Positions 46,873-61,226 of a stretch of 64,000 nt of DNA are shown one piece after another; the stretch's first letter is position 1; the number at the start of each line of letters is the position of its first letter. Both the position numbers and the translations under genes were made by a program. The DNA lies in assembly GCA_964059195.1 (NCBI GenBank), contig CAXKWD010000009.1:43185160-43249159 (forward strand). The letters run 5' to 3'. This stretch comes from Ectobius pallidus. Taxonomy: Eukaryota; Arthropoda; Insecta; Blattodea; Ectobiidae. The notes beneath the pieces were generated by a model. That model was not told the DNA's origin. It was given only the letters and a program-made list of their open reading frames with translations, and did not search any database.

Positions 46873-48849
46873 GCATCAAAGTTCATGTATGGCTCCCAAT
46901 AAAAAGTGATGCCTCTTTTAATATCTTGAAAATAAATATGATGGAGTAAGCAGGCGCTATATCTATTAATAAAAATAGATCGTAATAATAATAGGTTAAT
47001 TATAACATTAATGTTATTTGATCATTAATTAACCTATAACTTTGTTAAATTAGAATTTATGTATTTGTGTAGTAACAGATAGTAAAAATGTCCTCACACT
47101 AAAAATAAACATAGCCTACACGATTGGCCTTTCTAAAGTCTGAATGAGAATAATAAAGCATTTCATTTATACATACTCTAAGATATGAAAAATACACCCT
47201 CATTCCATCATATTTTCCATATTGCCTACCTGTCAAGCAATTATTGAATATCAATAACAGAAAGAGAATAAAAAAGAGAGGAAACAATGCGTCTGCTGTA
47301 ACGGTATAGACAAGGATTGATCATGATTGACATCATTGTCGGTACAGACTCACACACTCGTTGGACCTTGAACAGCAGGAACAAAAAACAACGGCACGGC
47401 GTATCAATAGAAGTCTTCAGCTTACGCAAAGGTATGTGGACACATTATGCATGTAAATATGTGAGCTGTAAAAGTACTATTAATTTCCTTCTATTACACC
47501 GAAGGTATTAATGAAAAGAGACTTAAGAGTGAGGTTATGTTTGATGCAAATGCTGCATCTAACCTGTTGGTTTGTTTAATGCCAAGCAATGCCCTTTATC
47601 CTGTACTCAATTTATTTTATGCACCGGCAAGGCTTTACTTCAAGTGTCCTGTCTACCACTTCTTGCTTGCTACAACAAGAAGCTACCTAGTCTCTGGCCA
47701 ATTAACTAACTTGCGGACCTAACCAATTCACAGAATGATGAAAGGACTCTCTGACTGAAAGGAGTAACTGACTAGCTGACTGCCTGACTGTTTGATAGAC
47801 TAATCTATGGACAGACTGGGTGAACGGATTATTGTTGAAACGTTTAAATCTTAAGTTAGAGAATTGTCTTAAGAACTCTGCCAACTATGAAATACCAATA
47901 TCGGAGGAATGATCTGAGAGCAGTTTTCATTGGTCGATTAAAGACTATACTCGATGTCGACTTAGTACCTTACATTTTTTTTAATATTTACACTGCAAGT
48001 ATAATCTGGGTTTTGCCCTGAGGGTATATCGCGGGATATTTACTACATGAGTTAACAATAAGTTGATCTGTTAAACGAAAATATTTTATTACACTTCTTG
48101 TGGAGTGAGAATCTGATATTTTTCGTGCGTGAATTGTCTTCGGTGCTGAGATCATTTTGAACAATTAGATGCTGAAGGTATCGAGGCCTCTTTTGAACTT
48201 TAGTTTACATCGGGTGAGGAGTCGACCTTGCAGTCTGGTGTTCTTCTTCACATGCGCATTGCTGTGAAAGAATTTTGCATCCTTTGTGGAGATTCTGAAG
48301 GAAATGTCCATGTTTGGTTAAGATCTGTGCTATAATGAAAATTGGAAAGATGTAAAATTATTGTCAGGACTAAGAAAAATTAGTTTGGTATAAGAGGCTT
48401 ACGGAAAGATAACTACAGTCTATTTCATCGTTTTGTATGATTTTTCACAGTGATGGTATCATAATATGATCGTAGTACTGGAAAAGCAGTTCCATCACTG
48501 TATGAAAATAACATTTTTGAAACTCATAACAGAACTTAGCCCACTGTATTGAATTTATAATGTACCACCAATGTAAATTTCATTCTGTGGTTACATTATA
48601 CGGTGCAACGTTTTGTAGGCTACCGTCGACTGATACGTTTGCGAATGGAAATGCTTCGTCAAAATTCGAAAAAACATAACAGTTCGGAGTATATTGCAAT
48701 ATACACTGGTTTTAAACAAATTCTTATGCGATATTTGTGTGACGATTAAGTAAAATAACCATAATAAGTTCCTCAGTCCTTTGTATCAGAATTACTGAAA
48801 TCACTAATTTTATATATCTATTTTATATAAAGTAAAAGTGAACAAATCA
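46873..48849. other. Intergenic, no gene seen
   Basis: No recognised gene. It holds an AT-rich hairpin (46991-47036): TAGGTTAATTA against TAATTAACCTA with an inner palindrome TAACATTAATGTTA. A frame at 47317-47511 crosses a donor-like AAAG/gtatgt but lacks a convincing acceptor. Confidence 0.4.
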
Positions 48850-51060
48850 GCGAGGGCTAAAAAAAAAATTTTTCACCAGATATCAAAAGAGAAAGGGAAA
48901 ATCTCCGCACATGGTGTGCATTAAAATCCGCTTATCCTCATAACAAAATTTTTTATGAAAACTTTTTAAAGGTGCGACTAAAATACAGGCAAACTTTAAG
49001 AGAAGCTAAACACAAGTTTTACGAAAACAAAATTCAAGCAGTACCAAATCAAAATAAAATGCTGTGGAATCTAGTCAAAGAAAACACTAATATAATTCAA
49101 ACCCACAATAAAAATTTAGAACTGATAATAAATAACAATATAGTTAATAACCCGATTGACGTGGCTAACTATTTCAATAGCTATTTTATAAGCATAGGAA
49201 GTATGCTTGCAAATAACAATAACCAAATGAATAACCTCACCACAAATACCAAATCTATCTTTCTAACACCAATCAATGACGATGAACTAGTAAAAGTAAT
49301 AAAAAGTATGCCAGCCAAAAAGTCAAGCGGGTATGATGAAATTCCCCCTACTGTTATCAAAAATGCATACAAAGGACTTACCAAAATCTTATGTCATCTG
49401 TTTAATGAAGTCTTCATACAGGGCATATTCCCTCAAAAACTCAAAATTGCCAGGGTCAAACCTATTATTTTATAAAAAGGGAGATGTCATGCAAGTGGAT
49501 AATTATAGACCAATCTCACTACTACCCACCTTTTCTAAAATCCTTGAGAAATTAATACATAACAGGTTAATCAATTTCTTTAACAAATACAACATCCTGC
49601 GCCCCAATCAACATGGGTTCAGACAAAATAGGTCTACAGTAACAGCCGTAAACGACTTCACAAACACCGTTTTAACTGCATTAGACTGTAAAAAAAAAGA
49701 ATGTGTATCTGCTGCGATCTAACTAAAGCCTTTGATACAGTCAGTCATTCACTTCTTTTAAGCAAACTTGATAACTATGGAGTAAGAGGAATTTGCCTAG
49801 ACCTCTTGAAATCATAGCTAACAGTAAGAACCCAACAAGTACAAATAACTTACATAGACGAACACGGTAAATCTCAAGAATACATTTCTGAAAGCAAAGT
49901 AGTGCAGTATGGGGTACCCCAGGGATCCATCCTGGGCCCCCTTATTTTTTTTGGTATATATAAATAAATGTACAAATAAAGGGAAATTTGTCATATATGC
50001 TGATGATAGTAACGTAATTGTAACAAGACAAAATGTGACTGAACTAAAAACCAACTATTTAGAAATTGAAAAAAGCATGAACCACTGGTTTCAATGTAAC
50101 AATTTAACAATGAATGAGAGTAAAACAAAGAATATATATTTCAACACCCACTATAGTAAAACCCAACATCTAACCACTTTAAATCTAGGTACGAAAGAAA
50201 TTACGCTAGAAAGCTCAGCCAAATTCCTCGGTATCCATATTGACACTCATCTAAACTGGAAAGATCATTGCATACATGTAAGTAAAAAACTAAGCTCTAC
50301 CATCTACCTGTTAAGAAATATTAGAGACCTAGTATCAATAAAATCATTAATTAATATATACTACGGAATTTTCTACTCACATCTAAATTATGGAATAATT
50401 TTTTGGGGGAATTCAAGCGAAAGCGAAAACATATTCAAATTACAAAAAAGAGCCCTTCGAATTATATTTAAATTAAGTAGAAGGCATTCATGCAGAAATA
50501 TCTTTAAAAACAATAATATCCTCACTATGACTGGTATGTACTTATATGAGTTACTTAAACTGATAACAACAAATGAACCAAATATCAACAAAAATAAAGA
50601 TATTCATGACCATGAGACAAGAACAGCAAATAATATAGCAATAACTAGACACAATCTTCAAATAACAGCAATGAGTCCCATTGCTATGGGAATCAAAATA
50701 TTCAATAAGCTTCCCCATGAGGTGAAGAATTTGTCCGAAATCAAATTCTGTAGAACTATACGACATGTACTAGTAACTAATGCATATTATTCCTTGAATG
50801 ACTTTAATCCAAATAACTTCATACTTCAATAATAATATTTTTATTTTTATTTTTAATCCTGTTCATAGTTTTTAATAGATAAACTTGACATACATTTCTT
50901 CTTGTTAGAACAAGGGATCGACTTGAACTTAATCTCTCCAAACAACTATTTGTAATTTCCCTGAAGCGAAGCATTTTGTTTGGAAATTTATGACAATGTT
51001 CAATAGGAACTCTACTATGTAGAACCTCAATGAACAATAAAGATTATTATTATTATGATT
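48850..51060 (+). pseudogene. LINE reverse transcriptase, frameshifted, with 3' UTR
   Basis: A second non-LTR family. The order along four frames is: the region before the polymerase (48880-49466, RQTLREAKHKFYENKIQAV, then AKKSSGYDEIPP); frameshift near 49467; NYRPISLLPTFSKILEKL and QHGFRQNRSTVTAV (to about 49705); frameshift; motif [14 protein letters not shown], a TAG stop at 49814-49816, motif B YGVPQGSILGPLIF; frameshift at a T run near 49945; motif C YADD (49996-50007), then NMESKTK-like and KFLGIHIDTHLNWKDH and the conserved FKLQKRALRII; stop near 50830. About 230 bp of 3' UTR ends in (ATT)n at 51040-51058. The endonuclease is missing. The pattern resembles the jockey/CR1 group; I am not sure of the clade. 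Confidence 0.9.
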
Positions 51061-52564
51061 ATCTATTCAAGAGACTCGTGATATTTATAATGGTCTGCAA
51101 TCCAATTATAGTGTTAGGTTTGCACATGTTTATATGTCATTGAATAGCCTATAAGGGTTTATTTCTTTAATTTAGCTTCGAGTGTAAACCGTTTACCGTC
51201 TACCGTCGAGAATTCCTGGAGATGATGGTCATTTCAACTGTCTTAATAAAATACTTGATAAGATATATAAATTTTAGATTACTGCTAACTACTGTATAGT
51301 GGCCTCCTGTCGACTACTAAAATGAAAAAGTTAAATCTCATTGCCTAAATAATTTTATTTTCCGGCGCCACTCAACAATTTTGTGAGTCCGTTAGCATAA
51401 ATTAATATCGAACGAACGCATTCGTTTTAAGCTATGTAGATTTCTATCCATTTAATAATTATGTAAATTTAATAATGCCTTACACTTTTCCAGTGGTGAA
51501 TAATTGAAAATGCACTATCTACAATTAAGATTACCTTCCAGATTAAGATATAAAAATAAATGCTAGATATGACATTTTATTAAGAATCTGACTGATATTT
51601 AATTAAATTAATTTTCAAAATTTAATTATTGCAAATAGTAACTTTAAACAGATAATAAAAGCAAATAATATGAACTGTTTTATTGTGCGAAAATAATTTG
51701 GCCCTAAATTAATAATTCAACGCCGCTATTTGGCGTTACATCTCTTGGAGATATCTTACTATTCGATCGGTTTCATCTTTCTTTTCCAATTTTATTGGTA
51801 GATGTTGGGATAAGGAGCATGTGGTCAACATTCTGAATCCCATGATCGTTTATGATTAATTTTCTTGACCGTGGCCACTACTTCTATATCTAGAAGCTCC
51901 TCGTTTACCTCACGAGGCTGAGTGCACTTTATTCCAGATCTTCCACCTCAGGAAACTTCGAGAATCCGCGGGAATGGAGATACATAATGAGCAGTTCTAA
52001 GCATTGCTCTAGGGAGGGTATCAGTTAAATTCCGTAACAACGTTGAAAAAAACATAAATATGCGGGTGATATAAATACTCGTAATACTCGTAATATTTAT
52101 TATCAGGAGGCTAAATACAACTAAAAAAGCAGTAATAGTGACATTCACACAAATAAACGTTTTCAAATGTAGGTAGCTATATTGGCCGTGAAAGCTTTTG
52201 CATTTTTATGTTTACAAACGGTCGATATAGTTTTCCGAGAAGCTGCAGGTGAATGATTCCGATGAAGAATTGAATTTGTTTAACTCCGGCTTTATGACCA
52301 CGGTAGTTTATAAGCGACCTTTGAAAGTATTACAATACTTGTTATAGAACTGCTGAAATCAATACATAAAATAAAATAAAATTTATCATTAAAAACATCA
52401 GCTCACCAACTTTTATTTTATGCCGCCTTGGCCTTTCGACATTCTTATGCCACCTTCCGGTCATCTTGTTGTGCTGGCGTGAATGTAATAATGGTTTAAA
52501 ATTGAAATGACATTGTCTTGTATTATTTTCATTCTGAAAAAAATAACTGAAATCTTATGTTTTC
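51061..52564. other. Intergenic, no gene seen
   Basis: AT-rich, no recognised features. Confidence 0.4.
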
Positions 52565-52842
52565 CTGAGTTTTACTTCCCCCTTGTAGCCTAACTACATT
52601 TACACGGCCCACGCCCATCGGGCTGTACAGGACTTCGACCCGTCGGGGGTGGGAGTTTCTACGGATCATTTACTCTACACTTTTCTGACCATACAAGGAC
52701 ATGGAGAGCCTCCCCAATGCAGTGGGATCAGCCCAATGCCGGGGCCACCTCGGAAACAACACAAACACATAAGACGATACACATCAGTCTCACACACACA
52801 CACACACTCATTCCGAACAAGGCGATACAGCGCTGATAATAT
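52565..52842 (-). mobile_element. tRNA-derived SINE, 5'-truncated, same family as 29381
   Basis: On the minus strand it matches the middle module and 3' part of the 29381 SINE: ggaggtggccccggcattgg, then catgtccttgt, then cccgacgggtcg, and a gtaaaact-like tail. The tRNA head is missing; similarity stops near 52842. A (CA)n run (52793-52808) has expanded inside the middle module. This copy shows that the module missing at 14250 is a normal part of the family. Confidence 0.85.
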
Positions 52843-55800
52843 CTCCCAACTTCCTGCTTTTTCTTGCATCGTCACTGTTGTATCTCTGCAAAGTGCGGGT
52901 CTTCAAGCTGTGATGTTTGACGGTCGATTTCATTAATGGAAACTTCTTTTATGGTTTCTATTTTTATTTTATTTTATTTTATTTTAGCTATTTTAGAGTT
53001 CGGAGTAGGCCTACAGCTTGTATTCAACTGAGCAACCAAGGGCGATTTATGTCTCAGCTTTGAATATTTTTAAATTGGCGATTCAAACAAACTATCCAAA
53101 TGTTACTTTAAAGGAGCAAAGCAGCTATTTTCGAGCCAACTCTATATACTGTAGCTGGAAATAAAATTGTATCTATAAAACAATAGAAGGGAAGACACGC
53201 GTTAGACGTTAGATTTAAATTCCAGCAATAGTTTTCAGTCAGCCTCTACCCTTCAGTCTTCCTAGCGTGAGAGGCACTTCTGAAGGTGGTAACTTGAAAG
53301 CCAGGATTTTAAATTACAAAGCTTTATTACTTTTCACTCGCGAGTATTTGGGATTTGGTCCACCAGTGCGGCAACTGGTTTCTCCGCGCTGTCACCAGTG
53401 AAGTGTTTGCTTGTTGAAACAATGGTGCATCTTGACGATCCAGAGGGAATTATTTAATTTTGCTGGATCTGAACAAGTAATGTACATGCCGACACTATAG
53501 AGAGAAGGTCATGAAATGTTACCAGATTCTTCATTCCCTATGGAACTTCTAAACTGAATCAATGTCGTGTCCACACAAGATACTGTGTCGATAATAAGAG
53601 AATTTATTGGTTAGGGATCCCGATAAATTATTGAAAGAAATCCGATGTGTCACACATAACTTTCATTACCCTAAGCATTGGTTATGCAACTTTCTCACCT
53701 CATACACTGGTATAAAATAAGAGGCCGTATTGCAGGGAGTGCGTGTTTAGTTGTTTGTCTCACGCAAATATATATTGTTCACCATGGAAGACATAGACCT
53801 AAACCTGCACTTGTGGAAATAATGGGTGCCTTTTAATTATCCTTCAGAGAATTTTTGCGACAAGGTTATACAAATGAAAATTTTAGCTCTTACTGTAGGC
53901 ACATCGTACACAAAATTTAAACAAAATTGTTAGGGCCATTTTCAGTAAAATCACAAAAAGATACTTTCTTGACGAAGTGGTAGTAACAGTATGAAAAATT
54001 CGTCCCCAGTCTTTTTGCCACATCCCTAAGGTATATCTAACTTAAATTCAATATTTTGTTTTGTATTTCGTTCTATAACAATGTTGTCTACTCACACACA
54101 CACCACACCAGATGCAAATGAAGACCTTTTCTGAAGATTTAATTTTTGGGTTTAAGGGACCTCAAAACATGTTAATGCTTAAACTCCAAATATAATTTCT
54201 TGGCGAAACACCATGTATTTCCTTTACAAAGATCCGTATCTTAAGAACATATACACTGTCTTGCGGGAAGACAGTAAGGCCCATAATATTCAACATATTG
54301 TTTGTTAGGCATACGTATTAAAACTATTTTTTACCCACTACGGAGGCAGGAATAAAGCTTTCTGAAGACATACCATACACACATATATTCCATTCAAATT
54401 AAATTGTCAGTATGACTACTAACGTCTTATTTCAAAGCGCCATAATAACTTTGAAGTTAGGCAGCTTAGACCACAAGTTCTCCATCACAAATACTTGTAC
54501 AATCCATGCAATTTGTTTGGTTGAAATTTGAATCACTTCACATACTTGTAAGTCAGGCCATGAAATTTCAAGTCTGAAGGCAGTAGCCAAACCAATAATT
54601 TTAGTCGCCTTTATTGTTACATATGGTGTAGCCTCTGAGCATTTTGGAATTATGAAGAGCTGCCTCCTTATTTGTTCCGTGCATGTAAATATTACAGCTC
54701 TAATCGCTTTTAAATATACAAAATTAAATATAAGTAAATAAACACACTACTGCTTCTTCAAAGGGACGGGTAAACTAAAAAAGAATGAAAGAAAAAAAAA
54801 TGAATGAAAGAAAAAAAAATAAAGACAGAAAGAAAAACACTCCATTGAGCTGTGCTCTAACCTTTCAATAAATACTGATTATTAGTTTGTATTTTTGTAT
54901 GGGACCGACTGATTTTAAAAATAATGTTAAAGCAAACTAAATATTTTGGGAGTACACTGTAAGCTGTAATGCTGTAAAAATAAATATTTAAAAAAAATGG
55001 CCAAACTCACGAACTAAATAGTTAGTTACTAGAGGAGATAGAGTAACGATTGGCTAAAACACAGGAAACCAAAACGAATCAAAAACGCGTGGGAAATTCA
55101 AATTATATGTACAACTTCCGGACATGTTCAGCACTTCCGAGTGAATTCAGTCATTTTGTTCAAGTCAAAAGCGATTGCTTGTGGAAATGTTTAATACTAA
55201 TTTGATTTTTTAATGGAAAATATAATATAATATTAGTATTAGTTAGGACAGCAGTTTTTAAAAATTGAATCATTGACGCCAGCTTCAGAATTCTGGTCGC
55301 CTATGGTGATAAATTGTTTCGAAATATGAAAATATTCTAGTCACTGATACAAAAATAGATGTAACTTAACTATGCTCCAAAATAAATTACTGGGCCTATT
55401 ATTGTATAGTCCTATACAGTACCATTTTTAAACTTAATATTTCAATTATCTTTCTCATTTTTACCTTATATAGGTTACCACGAATTATTTGTCATATAAA
55501 CGTTTCATAGTTTTATAAGTTATTTAGAGCAAGCGTAAATAAATTTCCTTGAAAGTTATAAACTTACTTTGATTTAAGGAGAACATATTTTTGGAACGTA
55601 CGTTATTATACGAAAATGACTGAGAAATTAATTGAGTGACTTTGTGCCTTCGTTTTTAAACGTTTAATTGCTACAGAATTATTGTCTAGATAGTATAACA
55701 ACGAAGATAACCAAATAATTACACCCTTAGAAATAGGGCAAGTGTTCGCTGCAACATGGCATCATTAAACATCTGTACAAGATTATAAGTTATTATAGTC

Positions 55801-55886
55801 TTTAGGACTGAATGTGTTACTGAACTAACAGACTTTTAAAATAAATACCATCGGCCATTCATTTAGAAGTTTAGGGTGGCGCGGAC
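52843..55886. other. Intergenic, no gene seen
   Basis: 3 kb without recognised coding sequence. Repeated ATTTT units at 52965-52985, A/G-rich simple sequence (gaaagaaaaaaaa units) at 54780-54840, and TAGGCCTA at 53006. Confidence 0.4.
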
Positions 55887-56300
55887 TAGGGTTGAGCATT
55901 GATGGCCGATGTTTTTATGTCGATGATCGATGTTTTCCACATCGATGGAAAACAACCAATCTTTCTGATACATCGACGTCCCTCCCCGACATCGATGTTA
56001 TAAAAATAAAAGAAAATATTAATAGGCCTACCTTGGTTCTAAGATATAATTTTATTTATAGGAGCCTAATTTCCCAAAAGATAAAATTTTTACAACGATA
56101 GTTTTCATGGAAATATTTCAGTTTATTTATGAATTTTGCCTAATTTTCTGAAACCATGAACTTTTCTTAATATACATCGATGTTTTTTTGTCTAAATACA
56201 TCGATGTTTTGAAGTCGATATTATCGTCACATCGATGGTTACCGCTGATTTTAACATCGATGACGAACATCGATGGTTTAACTATCGATGCTCATCCCTA
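55887..56300. mobile_element. hAT-like short element with CATCGATG subterminal repeats
   Basis: Terminal inverted repeats tagggttgagcattgat (left) and tagggatgagcatcgat (right, reverse complement), 15 of 17 alike. Both end regions, but not the AT-rich centre, are filled with the palindrome CATCGATG (about 55942, 55990, 56177, 56200, 56230, 56254, 56268) and near matches. Such arrays resemble subterminal transposase-binding repeats of hAT elements. The flanking octamers gcgcggac and cgacagac match at only four of eight positions, so the duplication is doubtful. The short frame inside is not a gene. Confidence 0.7.
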
Positions 56301-56734
56301 CGACAGACGCATTTAATTAATTTGTAAGTTGAATCCTTTCACAGCTAAATTTATACACTCATAAGGCTTTCATCAAGTGAAATCATCAGGAGGCACTAAG
56401 TTTAAAACCGATGGGGAAGACTTTTATGCAACAGATTTTTTTCCAGAAATGACAATCATAACAAATTAATAAAATTCCTAGCTTTTACATAAATCATTAT
56501 GCTAATAATCTTAATCTCTGCTTTTAATCAAATATTGGATCCGCGCATACGTCAGTAGCAGTGAAAAGGTTAAATTTAACACTATTTGGTTACATGTTAC
56601 AAATGGGAGAACTACTTTGCACAATTAATGCATTAAATTAAATATTTAAAAATTTAAAAAGATACATAATTACAATTACAAAGGTATTATAAATTATAAT
56701 AAATTCTACAAACCGATCGAATTTCCCGAAAAGT
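56301..56734. other. Intergenic, no gene seen
   Basis: AT-rich, no recognised features. Confidence 0.4.
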
Positions 56735-56925
56735 TAAAGTCTTGTACTCGCATTTGGGAGGCCCCAGGTTCAAATCCCGTGGCCGGTCAATTTGACAAGG
56801 GTTTTTTCATGGTTTCCCTTATTCCAAAGTCAAATGCTGAATTGGATCATTAATTACCATGATCATCCTCGAAATTGTTTTCATCCTGTACCATATGCAT
56901 TTATATTAATATCAGTTGAAATTTA
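56735..56925 (+). mobile_element. SINE, second family, better-preserved copy
   Basis: Head with gcatttgggaggccccaggttcaaatcccg, containing a good B box GGTTCAAATCC, then tggccggtcaatttgac, a ggttttttcatggtttccc central phrase, and the 3' body shared with 35985-36170 (gaattggat, ttcatcctgtaccat, atcagttgaaatt). No tail or duplication could be fixed. The central phrase resembles that of the first SINE family. Confidence 0.75.
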
Positions 56926-59900
56926 CTGAGAAAAATACACCAACAATAGAAAACAGTTGACAATCAATATTCAATAATTGCATGGCCTACTGTATAGACG
57001 CAGATCCTGAATTCATGATATGACCTCGATGCTAAAAGGAGTATAAAAAGAGCTTAATTTAAAAAATACAAGTTTCAGGTAAAAAAATGATCTTCACCTC
57101 AAAAGAGCAAAATGCTGGGGATCGAATAGGCTACAATTCAGTTCCACAATTTTCAATTACATGTAAAGAAGTTAATAATGCAAAACATAAGGGAGTCAAT
57201 AAACACAGACAAAATATTCACATACATTGTGGATAATCGACAGTTTCATATTACCGACGTAATAATGAAAGAACGTTATGAAACTTCTATAGAATTTATT
57301 CTTATAGGCTAACAAGATTTTGAAATCCAAGAATGGAAGTAGGTCTACATTTTTACTTGAGCACTTAGTAATCCATATTTCATTTAGAAAATGAAGAACG
57401 ACGGAAACAATTTATGGAAATTACACACAAGTACCCTCACTTTTATGACCTTAACATGCTGATTTATTAGCTGGTTTTCTTTTTGCTGGGAAAGAGAAAA
57501 TAATGTGAGTGCATTAAACAATTTTCATTTCCTCAAGTGGCCATTAGTCGATATGGTTTAAATTTATGTGGGGCGGAAGTATTGAGACATGGTGGCGTTC
57601 CAGAGAGCTTTTCTATTTGTTGCGGGTTTGAAATATCGTCCGACATAAATGAGCAATAAAATGGAATCGGACAGTTCAGATTAATAGTGAGTTGTAGTGG
57701 ATCAGATAGTGAATTCGATATCTCATACTCCAGTCTGTAACAGTAAAGTTATCGCCGTGCATTCAGAAGCAAAACCACTTACATCGATAGGCGGGGTTCG
57801 AACCGCGGTTTGCTGAAAGGTCAAGACTTCCTGAAAGAGAAATATGCTAAACCTATAGGTGATGCGATGTAACTGATATCTGAACGTTTTAATATATTAG
57901 AAGTGGTTTAATAGAAAACACTGATTAATGTTTTACTTTGGAAAGATATAGGCTAATTGGACATGTGGTAATTAACTAAACTACAGAAGACTGAATTGAA
58001 GCGTAGGAACATTTCACTATCGGTAAATAGCCATGATCAGTTAAGTCTTCAGTAAACTCTAAAATTGAAATTAATTAGGAAAATTTCTATAAAATATATT
58101 TTTTTCTATAAATGATCATTGTAAACACCTGGACAAAAATCTTCATATTTTCACATAAGGCATTACTCTATTAACCTTAGAGTAAGGCGGGCTATTAGTC
58201 CACTTGCACGTTTAAGGAAGCTACTGAGTTTCTATGAAATAAAAAAATTAATTGACGTCACAATTGATCCATCCATATTACCCCTAACATTTTACAGGAT
58301 TGAGAAAATCCGGGGTAAATTGGATATATTGTGGGGTAATAAGAATAACACTAGATATCTGAACTGAAAAATTGATTTATAGTGTTGATTTACTTCAATT
58401 CTTATTGTAAACATGGGCTGGACTGTTATGGAAATGGAATTATGCCTTAATTTCATTATCATTTCATTATCATACCGTTGAAATAAGAACCAAATGCTTT
58501 TATACAATCTTCTGATTTTCTTCAAGATAGTTAATTTATATTACAAAATCATATGAGAACAACCGTTATCGTAAGAATATTTAAATTAAAAACTTGGAAC
58601 ACGTTTTAATTTCCAGCATTTTATGTATGCAGGTATGGAACGGAGTCGAGGTCGCAATGCTCCACTCTCAGTTTGCTTATTTGGTCTGGTCTGCTCCATG
58701 GTACAATTTTCACCATCTGCTTTGTTTTCTGACCTTTGCGGGATCTCAATATTGCATTTTATTTTGCATACGAATACCCAGCAACACAATTTTTCTTTTG
58801 TTAATCCTTAACCCTTTGATTCTGCTACATTTTTCAACAGATCTGTTCCAAATACCCTACTTTCATCATTCGGTTTCGATTTTTAGAAGATATAGACTAT
58901 ATAAAATTAATCTTATAAAATTCGTCATTTAAAATTCCCGGAAAGCACTATCCAATTGGTCCCTCCAGAGAGACTATTCAAATTACCCTGCGTGTCAACA
59001 AAATAAAAAAATTATTGTAGTTCGAAGCTCCATGCACCACAAGTCGAGGTAACGACTTCTGAAATATCCGTGAATGGGTTAGAGGTTGATGTGAATCTTC
59101 TGCATTATATTGTTATCTATGTAAGCAATTTATTTTTTCAGAGTTACCGAACACCACACTCTTCTCACTGTCTAATAATTTGCAACATGGCGTTGGGAGC
59201 ATTGACTCAGAATTGCCAAAATCTTAGGATTATCCATATTGCCTCGCTATTCAAATTACGCCGCGTTACTCTATATTTCTGTTTTTATTAATTTTTTGTG
59301 ACGACGCAATTATAGGCCTACATCATTAGCAGTGAAATAGTTAACTATAAGATGGATTGCATTGAACGAGAAAATTTGTACATCTAAATCAACTCAAGAA
59401 TACATAGGCCTACATTTTATCATACCGTTTTTAAATAGGCTGCTAGTTAAATTCGTAGTGTAAATCATCTGAATCACTACATTCACTGACTAATTGCGTT
59501 TATGCAAACCAACAACATTATGATTTAAAGATTCATTGCCTCAGCTTTTTATCGTTGACAACGACAAGAAAAATATGTGTGACCATCATGATCACAACAG
59601 AAGGTTTAGTATATGACACAAATTTTTCAATTGCTCAATATTAGGCTAAAAAAAATTATAAAAGTTTTCCTCAATAATTTAAATTACTATGCGAATTTTG
59701 GTGTAAGTCAAACGTGTTGGCGTTCAGAATGATTTTAGGGGGTAATAGACAGATAAATGAACAATTAATTAATCTGAAAGATAAGTTAGAGGCCAAAACT
59801 TTCATTTTACTTATGTCAGTCTGTGTTATCCTACCTAACAACTTCTTCATAAATGGTGTAGTGTAAGCAAAATGTTTACCAATTTTAAATTAAATGGCCC

Positions 59901-60920
59901 AAATTGTACATAGTAAGATACATTTTGTTCCAACCCTCGTATTATACTTGTAGGATATTATTAGGCCAGTGTCATATGTTTGAGATAGTATAAACTCGTA
60001 AATAGGAATTTCTGGTGTTATGGTGTACCTAAAATGACACGAGTAGCTTTTACATTGTTATCTGGCCTTAATACTAAATTGAGCATGGTAACCTGGCGGC
60101 AGAAATCTTCCCCTTTAAGGTATTGTTGAAAGTGTTGAATACGTGAAAATTTCGAATTTGGCTACACAGTTGTTTTTCTTTCTATTGTTTTCTATTCTTT
60201 TTATTTTAATTTCAATTTCTGCCCTTAAAGATTCAATTTCCATCATGTAGATCCATCTGTACTCGTCTCGACTGACAATTTTTGTGGGTATTTCCATTTC
60301 ATTTCTGTTGCTGCAGTTTTCATTTTCAATTTTTCATTCTTGCCGTCGTTATTTGCAGTTTGTGACAACTATAATATTCATTTTTAAACACTATTGTAGA
60401 CGTTATGCTTCATTTAGCCAAATGGTTCCCATTTTTTCTACCTGGTGCCACCCTCTGTAACCCCAGAATATCCCATGCCCCTATATATATATATATAGAT
60501 ATATATATATTTATTTTATTTATTTATTTTACTTTATTTTTTGCTTCTTACGTAGCAAAACCATAGTGTCTGCAAGGACTTGGTAACTGAAAAAGAAATG
60601 TCTTTCTGTCTTGCCTAACAACCTATTGACACTGTTTTCACTCGAACAACACTTATTTCACATCTAACATTTTTTTTTTGTGCGAAACATGAAACTTCCC
60701 TAAAATTCTTCCTGTCCCATTTGTTTTTGCGTTTTCTGAGCTGTCCGCGCCCCTCCTGTAAATCTGTCCCTCTCCCCGTGTGGGAACCACTGTTTTAGTT
60801 TTTAGTGGCAATCCCTGATATGAAAAGCTGAAAGGCAATCTTTCTCAAAGAAAAAATACATCATATTTAATTAGGCTATGTGATTTTTCTCCCCGACTAG
60901 GGTTAGAAATGTATCCCTTA
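56926..60920. other. Intergenic, no gene seen
   Basis: 4 kb without recognised gene. An isolated B-box-like gggttcgaaccgcgg sits near 57785. TATA simple repeats at 60483-60510 lead into TTTATT repeats. TAGGCCTA at 59313 and 59405, TAGGCTA near 57131, 57306 and 57951. Confidence 0.4.
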
Positions 60921-61016
60921 TACGAGGGTGGATCGAAAAGTAACACACAATAATTTTTTTTACAAAAAGTTTAATATGTACAATTACAAACAAATGTGCA
61001 CATGCATATCTTTTGT

Positions 61017-61226
61017 CTATTTTTCTATGTAGCCGCCAAGTTTCTCAACACATATCTCCCATCGTGATACCAGTTTAAAAATACCCCGTTCATACAAGTC
61101 CGTTCGGTTGGAGTATAGCCATCTGCGGACTGATGTTTTCACTTCAGCATTTGACGCAAAGCGTTTACCGGCCAGGAATTTCTTCATGGGACCAAACAAA
61201 TGAAAGTATGGAGGATGCTGGAGCAC
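61017..61226 (-). pseudogene. Mariner transposase C-terminus (left arm)
   Basis: A 69-codon minus-strand frame aligning with the right arm, from LQHPPY directly into FHLF. The eight residues that should hold the SPD and catalytic Asp are deleted. The rest (KKFLAGKRFASNAEV, KLVSRWEICVEKLGGYIEK) is well kept. It is not functional. Confidence 0.8.

Noticed and set aside
57780..57800. Isolated B-box-like gggttcgaaccgcgg as a possible tRNA or SINE
   Set aside because: No A box, no cloverleaf and no body shared with the other SINEs.
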